Assembly (NCBI GenBank): GCA_963793275.1
Contig: CAWBZL010000003.1
Location: forward strand, 930,001-994,000
Direction: 5' to 3'
DNA length: 64,000 nucleotides
Source: Marinirhabdus sp963793275
GTDB lineage: Bacteria; Bacteroidota; Bacteroidia; Flavobacteriales; Flavobacteriaceae
How positions within the stretch are numbered: position 1 is the first letter of the stretch; every line of letters begins with the position of its first letter. This document shows, in pieces, positions 16,942-25,063 of the stretch. Below the pieces are notes generated by a model. That model ran no database searches. It was not told the DNA's origin and was given only the letters and a program-made list of their open reading frames with translations. The position numbers and the translations under genes are program-made.

Positions 16942-19098
16942 TCAGACTTTTTCAAGCTCCTCTATACTTACCTGTGTTTTAAACATTCCGTAATTAACGA
17001 AAGCTTTGTTTTTTTCAATAGTTTCTATCGTACCAATGGCTCTTCCATCTATCATTCGCACTCTGTCGCCTACTTTTAAGGTTACTTTCGGTTTTGGCGG
17101 GACTTTTTTGGCCTCTGCTTTTTCCTTTTTCTTCTCTTTTCTAATAACCGCAACTTTTTTCTCAACTTCCTGTTTTAGCTCGTGTTTCTTTTTTCGAACT
17201 ATCTTCTTCTGTTTAGGTTCAATTTTCTTTCGTTTACTATTTTCAGTTAATACCAATTTAAACAACTCATCCACTAGCTGTTTTTTCTGTTTGTTATTGA
17301 AATACTTTTCAGCCAGCCCATCGAACTTTCTCCCTAATGTGATCAATTTCTGATTGGCATCGTATAATTCCTGATAACTTTCCAGCTTATCCTGAACTTT
17401 GGCGTTAATTTCGGCCAACTGTTTACTTTCTACTCTAGCTTTTTTTGCTGAAGTTTCCAAACTTTCTGAAGTCTTCCGCAGCTTAGAACGCTCTTTTTGA
17501 AGATTGGCAATGGTTTTATCGAATCGAATCTTTCCGCGTTCAATTTTTTTCTTCGACTTGTTAATTAAACTATACGGAATACCATTTTTTTGTGCTACTT
17601 CAAACGTAAAAGAACTTCCCGCTTCGCCCATTTGTAGTTTATAAATGGGTGCCAGCGACTTACTGTCAAACTGCATATTTGCATTAACGGCGTGCGGAAG
17701 CTCGTTGGCAAGTAATTTTAAATTGGCGTAATGGGTGGTAATTATTCCAAAAGCTTCACGCTCGTAAAATACCTCTAAAAATGTTTCGGCCAGGGCGCCT
17801 CCTAATTCCGGGTCACTTCCGGTACCAAATTCATCTATTAAGAACAACGTTTTATCGTTACATTTTCTAAAAAAATGGTTCATCTTTTTAAGTCGGTAAC
17901 TATAGGTACTTAAATGGTTTTCGATACTTTGGTTGTCGCCAATGTCTGTCAATATTCTATTAAAAAAACACACTTCACTTTGTGGCGCTACTGGAATTAG
18001 GAGTCCGCTTTGTAGCATGATCTGCAATAGACCTACTGTTTTAAGAGTAATACTTTTTCCACCGGCGTTAGGTCCTGAAATTACTATAATGCGTTTGTCG
18101 TGAGATAACTCGATAGTCTGCGGATAGGTTTTTTCCTTTCTTTTTTTGTTAGAAACAAGTAGCAAGGGGTGGTAGGCATCAACCAAAACCAATCGGCGAT
18201 CTTTGGTAAGTAGTGGAAGAACACCGTCAACCGCTACGGCATACTTTGCTTTGGCGTAGATAGCATCAATTTGTGTGAGGTATTCCTGGTAGGATGCAAG
18301 ATGGTGCTGGTAAGGACGAACAAACTCGGTTAACGCTTTTAAAATTCGCTTAATTTCCTCGGTTTCTTCGTAAAGGAGGTTACTGAGTTCGTTGGCGTAT
18401 TCCAGTGTTTCCTGTGGTTCGATATATACCAGGCTTCCGGTTTTGGATTGTCCTAAAACGGCTCCTTTAATCTTTTTGCGGTACATTGCCTTTACAGCCA
18501 GTACACGACGGTTATCTACAACAGTTTCACGAATTTCATCCAGATACTCTGAACCGGAATACCTGCTCAGCGCTTTAGAAAACGAAGAATTTATTTGCCC
18601 TTTTACAACATTGAGTCTACGTCTAATCACGCCAAGCTCTGTAGAAGCTTCGTCTTTAACTTCCCCGTATTTATTGAAAATCTTTTTTATTTCTTCTGAA
18701 ATTTTGGGAGTGAATTCAATTTCAGCTGAAAACTTCTGTAACGCAATATAAAACTCTTCAAATTTTTTAAAAAACTGAAGCAGTGTCTGAGTGGTTTCAG
18801 ACAGCCCTAAAATTTTTCTAAAGCTGAAACTCTCCAAGGTACTATTCTCGATCTCCAAAAGCTTTAATTCTTTAAAAACCGATTCAAAACCGTGATTTGG
18901 AATAGGAGAGTCACTCCCAAAGGAAGCGGTAAATTCTTTAACGCGCTCCAGAGAAGGTAGCACATCCTCAGTCGTTTTGTGAGGCGTAATGGCGAGGACT
19001 TTTTCGTTTCCGGGATTGGTAATGCAAAATTCTGAAACCTGCTTCAAAACCGTGTGAAACTCAACGTCTTCTAATGTTTTTTTATCAATCTTTATCAT
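16942..19098 (-). CDS. MutS2-type DNA mismatch/recombination ATPase, no Smr domain
   Basis: A 718-residue MutS2-family protein. A coiled lever/clamp region (residues ~1-320) precedes the ABC-type ATPase with Walker A SGPNAGGKSITLK, signature-like STYSYRLKKM and Walker B FLIDEFGTGSDPELGG. A long coiled coil then leads to a Lys-rich linker and a KOW-like C-terminal module (VGDRVRMIDGRAIGTIETIE). Bacillus MutS2 (~785 aa) ends in an Smr endonuclease domain, which is absent here. MutS2 acts on branched DNA or stalled ribosomes; without Smr this protein would lack that nuclease or ribosome-splitting module. The ATG at 19098 (MIKIDKKTLEDVEF) is the family-like start; upstream sequence in frame is noncoding leader. 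Confidence 0.87.
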   Translation of the reverse strand: MIKIDKKTLEDVEFHTVLKQVSEFCITNPGNEKVLAITPHKTTEDVLPSLERVKEFTASFGSDSPIPNHGFESVFKELKLLEIENSTLESFSFRKILGLSETTQTLLQFFKKFEEFYIALQKFSAEIEFTPKISEEIKKIFNKYGEVKDEASTELGVIRRRLNVVKGQINSSFSKALSRYSGSEYLDEIRETVVDNRRVLAVKAMYRKKIKGAVLGQSKTGSLVYIEPQETLEYANELSNLLYEETEEIKRILKALTEFVRPYQHHLASYQEYLTQIDAIYAKAKYAVAVDGVLPLLTKDRRLVLVDAYHPLLLVSNKKRKEKTYPQTIELSHDKRIIVISGPNAGGKSITLKTVGLLQIMLQSGLLIPVAPQSEVCFFNRILTDIGDNQSIENHLSTYSYRLKKMNHFFRKCNDKTLFLIDEFGTGSDPELGGALAETFLEVFYEREAFGIITTHYANLKLLANELPHAVNANMQFDSKSLAPIYKLQMGEAGSSFTFEVAQKNGIPYSLINKSKKKIERGKIRFDKTIANLQKERSKLRKTSESLETSAKKARVESKQLAEINAKVQDKLESYQELYDANQKLITLGRKFDGLAEKYFNNKQKKQLVDELFKLVLTENSKRKKIEPKQKKIVRKKKHELKQEVEKKVAVIRKEKKKEKAEAKKVPPKPKVTLKVGDRVRMIDGRAIGTIETIEKNKAFVNYGMFKTQVSIEELEKV

Positions 19099-19196
19099 AG
19101 GCTTCCCTTGCAACGGGAATGTGTGCAAACACAATTTTTTCTTAAACGCACTAAAAAAAGCGTTTTGGTGTGTAATTTTACACAAAAGTACGCATA

Positions 19197-19862
19197 ATGG
19201 ATATAAAAATTGAAGAGAGTTGGAAGTCTGTTTTAGCTTCAGAATTTGAGAAGCCCTATTTCTCAAACCTCATTCAATTTGTAAAATCTGAATACCAACA
19301 TAATACTTGTTTTCCTCCGGGAAATAAGTTGTTTTCGGCTTTTGGTCATACACCATTTAAAGATGTAAAAGTTGTTATTTTAGGACAGGATCCATATCAC
19401 GGACCAAAACAGGCCAACGGATTGTGCTTCTCGGTTACCGACGGAATTGCAATTCCGCCGTCTTTACAAAATATGTTCAAAGAGTTAGAGAGAGATATAG
19501 GTATTTCTCCGCCTGTTTCAGGTAACTTAGAACGTTGGGCAGCCCAGGGTGTACTGTTGTTAAATGCTACGCTTACCGTTAGGGCACACCAGGCGGGAAG
19601 CCACCAGGGGAAAGGCTGGGAGGAATTTACCGATGAAGTAATAAGTAAACTTTCGGAAGAACGCGAAGGATTGGTATTTTTGCTGTGGGGAGGCTATGCA
19701 AAGAAAAAAGGCGCCAAAATAAATACTGATAAGCATTTGGTACTTACCAGCGGTCATCCGTCACCTTTAAGTGCCAATAGGGGATATTGGTTTGGGAATA
19801 AACATTTCAGTAAAACCAATGAATATCTACTAAATAATCAAAAAGAACCCATAAACTGGTAA
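19197..19862 (+). CDS. ung: Uracil-DNA glycosylase
   Basis: A 221-residue family-1 uracil-DNA glycosylase that removes uracil from DNA to start base-excision repair. The water-activating loop GQDPYHGPKQANGLCFSV (Asp and His present), PPSLQNMFKEL, LLLNATLTVR and the DNA-intercalation loop TSGHPSPLSANRG are all intact. Length is typical. It is transcribed divergently from mutS2 across a ~100-bp region, so two DNA-repair genes share one intergenic region. The next gene (CotH) starts 5 bp downstream. Confidence 0.97.
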   Translation: MDIKIEESWKSVLASEFEKPYFSNLIQFVKSEYQHNTCFPPGNKLFSAFGHTPFKDVKVVILGQDPYHGPKQANGLCFSVTDGIAIPPSLQNMFKELERDIGISPPVSGNLERWAAQGVLLLNATLTVRAHQAGSHQGKGWEEFTDEVISKLSEEREGLVFLLWGGYAKKKGAKINTDKHLVLTSGHPSPLSANRGYWFGNKHFSKTNEYLLNNQKEPINW

Positions 19863-19867
19863 ACGGA

Positions 19868-21322
19868 ATGAAAATTGATCTCAAAACTATGATGAAAACT
19901 ACAAAACAACTCACGATATTATTTACCCTGTGTATCACCCTTATTGCCTGCGGGCAAAACGGACCTGTATTTACGCCTACTGCACATAGTTATCAAATAG
20001 ATTACGACAAAAAAATAATTGTTTTAAACATTGATGTAGAGGATGACATAAACCAGGAATTAACGACCCTTCAGCTGGAAGATGCTTATACATTTACTAT
20101 GCCAGCCAACGGATTAAAAGACACCGAAAAATATACTGTAGAAAAAAATGGTGAAGCGTATAGTTTATTTATTACAAAATCTCCAATTCTTTCCATTCAG
20201 ATAAAAGATAGTCTTACCAAGCATCCTAAGGTTTTAGGACATTTTAGATATTTTGACGCAGACACTACATTTACCAGTACTATAGGTATGGATTTACGAG
20301 GAAATTTATCGCTTACCTACCCAAAGAAATCTTTTAATGTTGAGTTTTATACCGATTCGGTTTCAAAAGGAAAAAAAGACGTGAAATTTAAAAAACTGAG
20401 AGAAGACGATGACATAATATTGGATGGATTGTACAATGAACCATTGTTGTTAAGAGCGTATACTTCTCAGAAAATATGGAATGAAATTCACACCCCGCAC
20501 TATGCTGCTGATGAAAAGAAAGCGCGCGCTACTGTGGACGGATTTTACGTAGATCTTTTTGTGAATGATGCATACAGAGGTGTTTATCTGGTTTCAGAAA
20601 AAATAAACCGAGGGTTGTTAAAGCTGAAAAAAATGAAAGGAGATACCGTTCGTGGGGAACTTTTTAAAGCTGGATATTACGATCCGGGTACCTCTTTTAA
20701 AGGAGCTCCAGATTTTAAAAATTCCTTACCAACGTGGGCAGGTTGGGAGATGGAATATCCCTATGAAGATTACACAGCTCATTATGATGGACTTCATAAA
20801 GCCATTACATTTGTAACCACCAGCAGCGACACGGAATTTGCAGCACAACTCCCTAAGTACTTTAATGTAGATAATCTGGTAGATTACTTTCTATTCATAA
20901 ATTTAATTAGAGCCACAGATAATTTAGGGAAGAACTTTTATCTGGCAAAATATAAGCAAGACACACCTTATTTTATAGTTCCCTGGGATATGGATGGCGT
21001 CATGGGAACGATACAAGCTGGAAAAAGAATTTCTACCACCAACGATATTTTAAGTAATAATTTGTTTGATAGAATGCAAAATGATCCCGGCTTTAAACGT
21101 AAAATGAACCAACGCTGGGCCGATTTAAGAGCCAATGCCTTTGCTGAAGACGCATTAGTGAACAAAATCACCAACACGTATACCGAATTATTGGACGAAA
21201 AAAAATACGATAGAGATCTACTAGCGTGGGGTAAAACTCACGAAGAAGAACATCTAACGTATATGTTAGAATGGTTAAAAAATAGAATAACGTATTTAGA
21301 TACGTTTTTTACAGAGAACTAA
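19868..21322 (+). CDS. CotH-family lipoprotein
   Basis: A 484-residue predicted lipoprotein. The signal sequence has a lipobox LIAC with lipidated Cys around residue 28. The start could be the ATG at 19868, or 19889/19892, which give a more standard signal. The body carries CotH-type features: DLRGNLSLTYPKKSFNVEFY, LDGLYNEPLLLRAYTSQKIW, RGVYLVSEKINR and VPWDMDGVMG. CotH proteins have an atypical protein-kinase fold; the spore-coat member phosphorylates coat proteins. The role in flavobacteria is unknown; many are exported and linked to polysaccharide-associated loci, but no such genes are here. It follows ung by 5 bp, probably by proximity only. Confidence 0.8.
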   Translation: MKIDLKTMMKTTKQLTILFTLCITLIACGQNGPVFTPTAHSYQIDYDKKIIVLNIDVEDDINQELTTLQLEDAYTFTMPANGLKDTEKYTVEKNGEAYSLFITKSPILSIQIKDSLTKHPKVLGHFRYFDADTTFTSTIGMDLRGNLSLTYPKKSFNVEFYTDSVSKGKKDVKFKKLREDDDIILDGLYNEPLLLRAYTSQKIWNEIHTPHYAADEKKARATVDGFYVDLFVNDAYRGVYLVSEKINRGLLKLKKMKGDTVRGELFKAGYYDPGTSFKGAPDFKNSLPTWAGWEMEYPYEDYTAHYDGLHKAITFVTTSSDTEFAAQLPKYFNVDNLVDYFLFINLIRATDNLGKNFYLAKYKQDTPYFIVPWDMDGVMGTIQAGKRISTTNDILSNNLFDRMQNDPGFKRKMNQRWADLRANAFAEDALVNKITNTYTELLDEKKYDRDLLAWGKTHEEEHLTYMLEWLKNRITYLDTFFTEN

Positions 21323-21328
21323 ACGTGT

Positions 21329-21430
21329 TTAGTCTTCCGTTCCGTCTTGCTCTATAGCGTTGCAGCTAAATTGTAACAAAAGAAAATTAGTTACTAGCAA
21401 GGCCCCCAAAATGATAAAAAATATGCTCAT
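21329..21430 (-). CDS. Possible 33-residue single-span membrane peptide
   Basis: A short frame from ATG at 21430 encodes MSIFFIILGALLVTNFLL followed by LQFSCN and an acidic tail ending in EQDGTED. It reads as one hydrophobic helix with a short polar tail. It fills an otherwise empty 262-bp gap, and its 5' leader contains two hairpins (21435-21477). The stop lies 6 bp past the end of the convergent CotH gene. No family is recognised; coding potential is judged only from the membrane-peptide composition. Confidence 0.45.
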   Translation of the reverse strand: MSIFFIILGALLVTNFLLLQFSCNAIEQDGTED

Positions 21431-21434
21431 TGTC

Positions 21435-21477
21435 TTACTTTTATACTAGTAAGATGCAACCTATTAAAAGAGGTTGC
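21435..21477 (-). promoter_or_regulatory. Two inverted repeats in the leader of the small membrane peptide
   Basis: CTTACT/AGTAAG (21435-21454) and GCAACCT/AGGTTGC with an 8-nt loop (21456-21477) lie side by side. Neither is followed by a T-run, so a leader structure or operator is more likely than a terminator. Confidence 0.4.
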
Positions 21478-21585
21478 GTGTAAGCTTAAAAAAAGTTTAG
21501 AGCAACAATGGCGCTAGTTAGTTGGTAAATTATTTGAAATTGGCTGAGTGATTTGCCCTTAATAGAAGCAAATATTACCGGACCA

Positions 21586-22434
21586 CTACCTTAAAATACG
21601 CGCTACAGGAACTTCCTTTTCAATAAGTTCTAATTGAATTAGTTTTTCCTGAACAGTAGCAACTTCGGTAGAAGTAAGTTGTTGTTGGCTCCATTCGGTT
21701 AATGTGAGCCATTCCTGTACGTCTTCTAATTTTTGATCGTACCTGTTGCTAATCATTCTGTCTATACTTGGGATATCTTTAAATTCCTGGGTGGTTCTGT
21801 TTATAATTTCTAAAATTGCATTTATACTAAAAGCATCGTCCTGCAAAACCTGATCACGTACTGCTATTACAAAACAAGGCCAGGGGGTAAGACATTCTCC
21901 TACACGTTTAAAAGGACCATTATCTACGTAGGGTTTTGTAGTAAATTTTTCCCACATAAAATAGTCGCCATTTCCTTTTGGTAATTCTTCCAGTGCACCC
22001 TGCAGGTTTTTAATTACTTCAAAATTAAGGTCTTTTTCAAGATCCCAACCTTCGTTTTCGGCGTTCACAAAGCTCATCAAATGCGAGCCAGAGCCGTACC
22101 TACTAATGGCACAATCAGTTCCTTTTAGGTCTGAAATAGTTTCATAATCTGAATTTTCAGCCACATGAATCCCCCAGATGAGCGGAGATTGGATAAATCC
22201 CTGTACAATTTTGGACGGATTGCCGTTTACAATGTCTCTGATAATTCCTTCGGTAAGAATAACGGCCATATCAATTTCTCCTTCACGCAAGGCATTACAC
22301 ATTTGTCCTGTACCGCCGTGGTAGTCTATCCAGCGTAAGTTAATGTCTTCTTTTTGATATTCTTTGTTCTTTAACGTAATGTACCATGGCAGGTTAAAAT
22401 GCTCTGGTACACCGCCTATTTTAAAATTTTTCAT
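21586..22434 (-). CDS. Cytosolic periplasmic-binding-fold (type II) protein
   Basis: A 282-residue protein of the type II periplasmic-binding/NMT1-like fold: FKIGGVPEHFNLPWYI, YHGGTGQMCNALREGEIDMAVILTE, and hinge-like DLKGTDCAISRYGSGSHLMSF. It has no signal peptide or lipobox, so it should be cytosolic and cannot be a normal ABC transporter binding protein; no permease or ATPase gene is nearby. The ATG at 22434 is preferred over a GTG 18 bp upstream. It lies 37 bp downstream of a nucleoside phosphorylase on the same strand. Cytosolic members of this fold include the MqnA/MqnD enzymes of the futalosine pathway, so an enzyme or sensor is possible; the function is not established. Confidence 0.7.
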   Translation of the reverse strand: MKNFKIGGVPEHFNLPWYITLKNKEYQKEDINLRWIDYHGGTGQMCNALREGEIDMAVILTEGIIRDIVNGNPSKIVQGFIQSPLIWGIHVAENSDYETISDLKGTDCAISRYGSGSHLMSFVNAENEGWDLEKDLNFEVIKNLQGALEELPKGNGDYFMWEKFTTKPYVDNGPFKRVGECLTPWPCFVIAVRDQVLQDDAFSINAILEIINRTTQEFKDIPSIDRMISNRYDQKLEDVQEWLTLTEWSQQQLTSTEVATVQEKLIQLELIEKEVPVARILR

Positions 22435-22471
22435 GCGCACTCCCGCAACCACGGGTAATTATTTATTAATT

Positions 22472-23344
22472 TTATTTTTGTAGCACGTGCAATACACTTG
22501 CTATAAGAGTATCTATTGTTTCTTTAGGATTTTTGCTGAAACTTCCATTGGTTCTATTGGCTAATATAGCATTTATGGATACTGCACCATGTCCCAATAA
22601 TCTTGCCATTCCATAAATTCCTGAAGTTTCCATCTCCAGATTGGTAATACGTTCATTTTTATACACAAAGCTTTGTAGCTTTTCATTTAAGTTCTCATCC
22701 TCCAGTCCCAGCCGAAGTATTCTTCCCTGCGGACCATAAAAACCTACATTTGTTGCTGTAATTCCTTTTAAAAAAATGGTATCAGTGAATAAATGTAGCA
22801 ACTTTTTATCTGCTAAAACCACATAAGGTGCCGATTTTTTTGGATTCCAATGGGTATGTTTTACAAGTGCTTCGGAAAATTGGGTGTCTAAAAAGGTTGT
22901 GTTTTCGTAGAAATGCAGCAAATTATCGAAACCAATAGCTTTTTCAGAAACTAAAAAGGAATCTAGAGGTATTTCCGCCTGTATGGCTCCCGACGTACCA
23001 ATGCGAATAAATTTGAGTTGTGTAAAGTCTTTTTTAATTGTTCTGGTCTTAAAATCTATGTTCACCAAGGCGTCCAGCTCATTAATGACAATGTCTACAT
23101 TGTCTGTCCCAATCCCTGTTGAAATTACCGTGAGCCGTTTGCCTTTATAACTTCCTGTTTGTGTCTTAAATTCACGCTTATGAACCGTATATTCAATACT
23201 GTCAAAATGTTTCGAAACATCGGCTACACGATCCGGATCTCCAACGGTAATAATAGTTGTTGCGATTTGTCCTGGTTTAAGATTGAGATGGTATATGCTA
23301 CCGTCTTCGTTTAGGATAAGTTCGCTATGAGAGAGGGGTTTCAA
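22472..23344 (-). CDS. Nucleoside phosphorylase, uridine phosphorylase-like
   Basis: A 290-residue PNP/UDP-family protein. VGDPDRVADVSKHFD supplies the phosphate-binding motif, GIGTDNVDIVINELDAL and RIGTSGAIQ line the active site, and LEMETSGIYGMARLLGH holds the Met-Glu pair that binds ribose. The family splits nucleosides with phosphate to give base and ribose-1-phosphate; uridine or purine specificity is not decided here. The apparent start is TTG at 23344; no ATG exists between it and the upstream stop. The gene is followed by the PBP-fold gene, probably in one transcript. Confidence 0.85.
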   Translation of the reverse strand: MKPLSHSELILNEDGSIYHLNLKPGQIATTIITVGDPDRVADVSKHFDSIEYTVHKREFKTQTGSYKGKRLTVISTGIGTDNVDIVINELDALVNIDFKTRTIKKDFTQLKFIRIGTSGAIQAEIPLDSFLVSEKAIGFDNLLHFYENTTFLDTQFSEALVKHTHWNPKKSAPYVVLADKKLLHLFTDTIFLKGITATNVGFYGPQGRILRLGLEDENLNEKLQSFVYKNERITNLEMETSGIYGMARLLGHGAVSINAILANRTNGSFSKNPKETIDTLIASVLHVLQK

Positions 23345-23525
23345 TATGTGGTTTATTTTTTATGGTTTATCTATTTTGGAATTACTTTGTTGAATAATAT
23401 TTAGGATTTTGATGCGTACGTCCTGCCTTCCTCTCAATTATGCCTTTTTTTTTGGAGGCAATCCCAGGCGACAATAAAAATCTCGTCGTCCTCACCCCAT
23501 CATTCATAGCTCGTACCTCACCTTT

Positions 23526-23852
23526 CTATCCTCCAACGCGCTTCGTCTTGAACCCTTTTTTCTGTAAAAACTCCATGATTTGCTTCCGGTAATCTCCCTG
23601 GATAATAATTTGTTCATTTTTAAAACTTCCTCCAACGCCTGGCATGGTTTTCAATTCCTTTGCGAGTTGTTTAAAATCGCTTTGCGCGCCGGTATATCCT
23701 TCAATGATAGTGATGGGTTTTCCTTTTCGTTTTTCATATTTACAAATAAGAGGATCTTCCTGAAGCCAGATAGATGTTTCTTCTTCGGTTGTATGAGTTT
23801 CCTCTGGCTCGTGATCTGGGAATAGGTTTTTAAGTTGGTCTTGTAAATCCAA
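23526..23852 (-). CDS. SUI1/YciH-type translation initiation factor
   Basis: A 108-residue protein whose C-terminal ~75 residues form the SUI1 (eIF1-like) domain: KRKGKPITIIEGYTG, then ELKTMPGVGGSFKNEQIIIQGDYRKQIMEFL. In bacteria the homologue YciH influences start-site fidelity. The N-terminal ~35 residues are acidic and variable. The start appears to be TTG at 23852, since the upstream in-frame stop is five codons away with no ATG between. The 181 bp downstream contains no gene I can support. Confidence 0.87.
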   Translation of the reverse strand: MDLQDQLKNLFPDHEPEETHTTEEETSIWLQEDPLICKYEKRKGKPITIIEGYTGAQSDFKQLAKELKTMPGVGGSFKNEQIIIQGDYRKQIMEFLQKKGFKTKRVGG

Positions 23853-23993
23853 TGGGTTACTGTTTTATGGTTTGCGGTGTCTTTCCAAAAGTTAATTTTA
23901 ATTCGTTTATGCAGGTTTCTGATTGATTTTGCGAAAGCATTCAAAAAAATAGTATGATACTAATATCCACAAAATTGATTCAAAGAACCGAAG

Positions 23994-24944
23994 CTATTTC
24001 TTAATAAGCCCAATTTCTACCAAGCGCTGGTGTAAAAAGTCTCCTGCGGTGATATCTTCAAAAGCTTTTGGGTGTTCCTGATCCACACATTCCGGCATAC
24101 AGCTTAAGTCCATATCACTACGTGGATGCATAAAAAATGGTATAGAATAACGCGGATTGTCCCATTGTTCTTTTGGTGGATTTACAACACGGTGAATCGT
24201 GGAGCGCAATTTATTGTTGGTATGGCGCTCCAGCATATCGCCAACGTTAATCACCAATTCGTCTTCCTGTGGGATCGCGTCGATCCATTCACCATCTTTA
24301 CGCAGTACCTGCAAACCTCCCGTAGAAGCGCCCATTAATAAGGTAATTAAATTTATATCTCCGTGAGCTCCTGCGCGTACGGCTCCTTTAGGTTCTTCGG
24401 TAATAGGAGGGTAGTGAATAGGACGAAGGATACTGTTTCCATTAGAAGCCCAATGGTCAAAATAATATTCGTCTACACCAATGTATAAAGCAAGTGCTCT
24501 TAAAACATAAATCCCTGTCTTTTCTAGCATTCTATATGCTTCCATGCCGGTTTTATTAAAATCCGGTAGTTCTTTTACGTCAACATTTGGCGGATACTCG
24601 TCAATTAATTTTGCATTTGCATCGGGTTCCTGCCCAAAATGCCAAAACTCCTTTAAGTCACCTTCCTTCTTACCTTTAGCGTGTTCTTTTCCAAAAGAAA
24701 CATAACCACGTTGCCCACCAAGTCCTTCAATTTCATACTTCCGTTTGGTTTCAAGGGGAAGTGCAAAAAATGCTTTTATTTCTTTATAGAGACCAGTAAC
24801 CAAAGCATCGCTCAAAAAATGATTTTTAAGGGAGACAAAGCCTATTTCTTCGTAGGCACTGCCAATTTCATCTACAAATTGTTGCTTACGTTTTGGGTCT
24901 TCACTTAGAAAATCTGAAAGGTCTACACTAGGTATATTATTCAT
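23994..24944 (-). CDS. 2-oxoglutarate/Fe(II) oxygenase, isopenicillin N synthase-like
   Basis: A 316-residue non-haem iron oxygenase. The DIOX_N-type N-terminus is IPSVDLSDFLS ... GFVSLKNH. The iron triad is the HxD in AGAHGDINLITLL (~residues 196-198) and the distal His in LRSTIHRVVNPP; RYSIPFF provides the RxS that binds 2-oxoglutarate. The presence of RxS and the family's usual substrates suggest a 2OG-dependent hydroxylase or ethylene-forming-enzyme relative rather than a penicillin enzyme; the substrate is unknown. It is divergent from the E1 dehydrogenase gene across 119 bp. Confidence 0.88.
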   Translation of the reverse strand: MNNIPSVDLSDFLSEDPKRKQQFVDEIGSAYEEIGFVSLKNHFLSDALVTGLYKEIKAFFALPLETKRKYEIEGLGGQRGYVSFGKEHAKGKKEGDLKEFWHFGQEPDANAKLIDEYPPNVDVKELPDFNKTGMEAYRMLEKTGIYVLRALALYIGVDEYYFDHWASNGNSILRPIHYPPITEEPKGAVRAGAHGDINLITLLMGASTGGLQVLRKDGEWIDAIPQEDELVINVGDMLERHTNNKLRSTIHRVVNPPKEQWDNPRYSIPFFMHPRSDMDLSCMPECVDQEHPKAFEDITAGDFLHQRLVEIGLIKK

Positions 24945-25037
24945 AACGGTATATTTTCTTACAAAGATACCAAAATACGTGCTTATTTTTCACTCAAAAT
25001 AAATTGCAGTTGCAATCGTGCTACCGCTTAAATTTTC

Positions 25038-25045
25038 TACTTTTG
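25038..25045 (+). promoter_or_regulatory. TACTTTTG -7 box upstream of the E1 dehydrogenase gene
   Basis: An exact match to the Bacteroidetes TAnnTTTG element, 18 bp before the ATG at 25064. The nearest TTG is slightly too far upstream (25 bp). Its position argues against any start codon further upstream. Confidence 0.4.
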
Positions 25046-25063
25046 ACATATAAACAGTACCTA

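Noticed and set aside
19099..19266. Longer MutS2 N-terminus
   Set aside because: The extra residues have no family resemblance and run through the promoter region and into the divergent ung gene.
25004..25063. Longer E1 dehydrogenase N-terminus
   Set aside because: It would start upstream of a good -7 promoter box and adds an unconserved hydrophobic leader.
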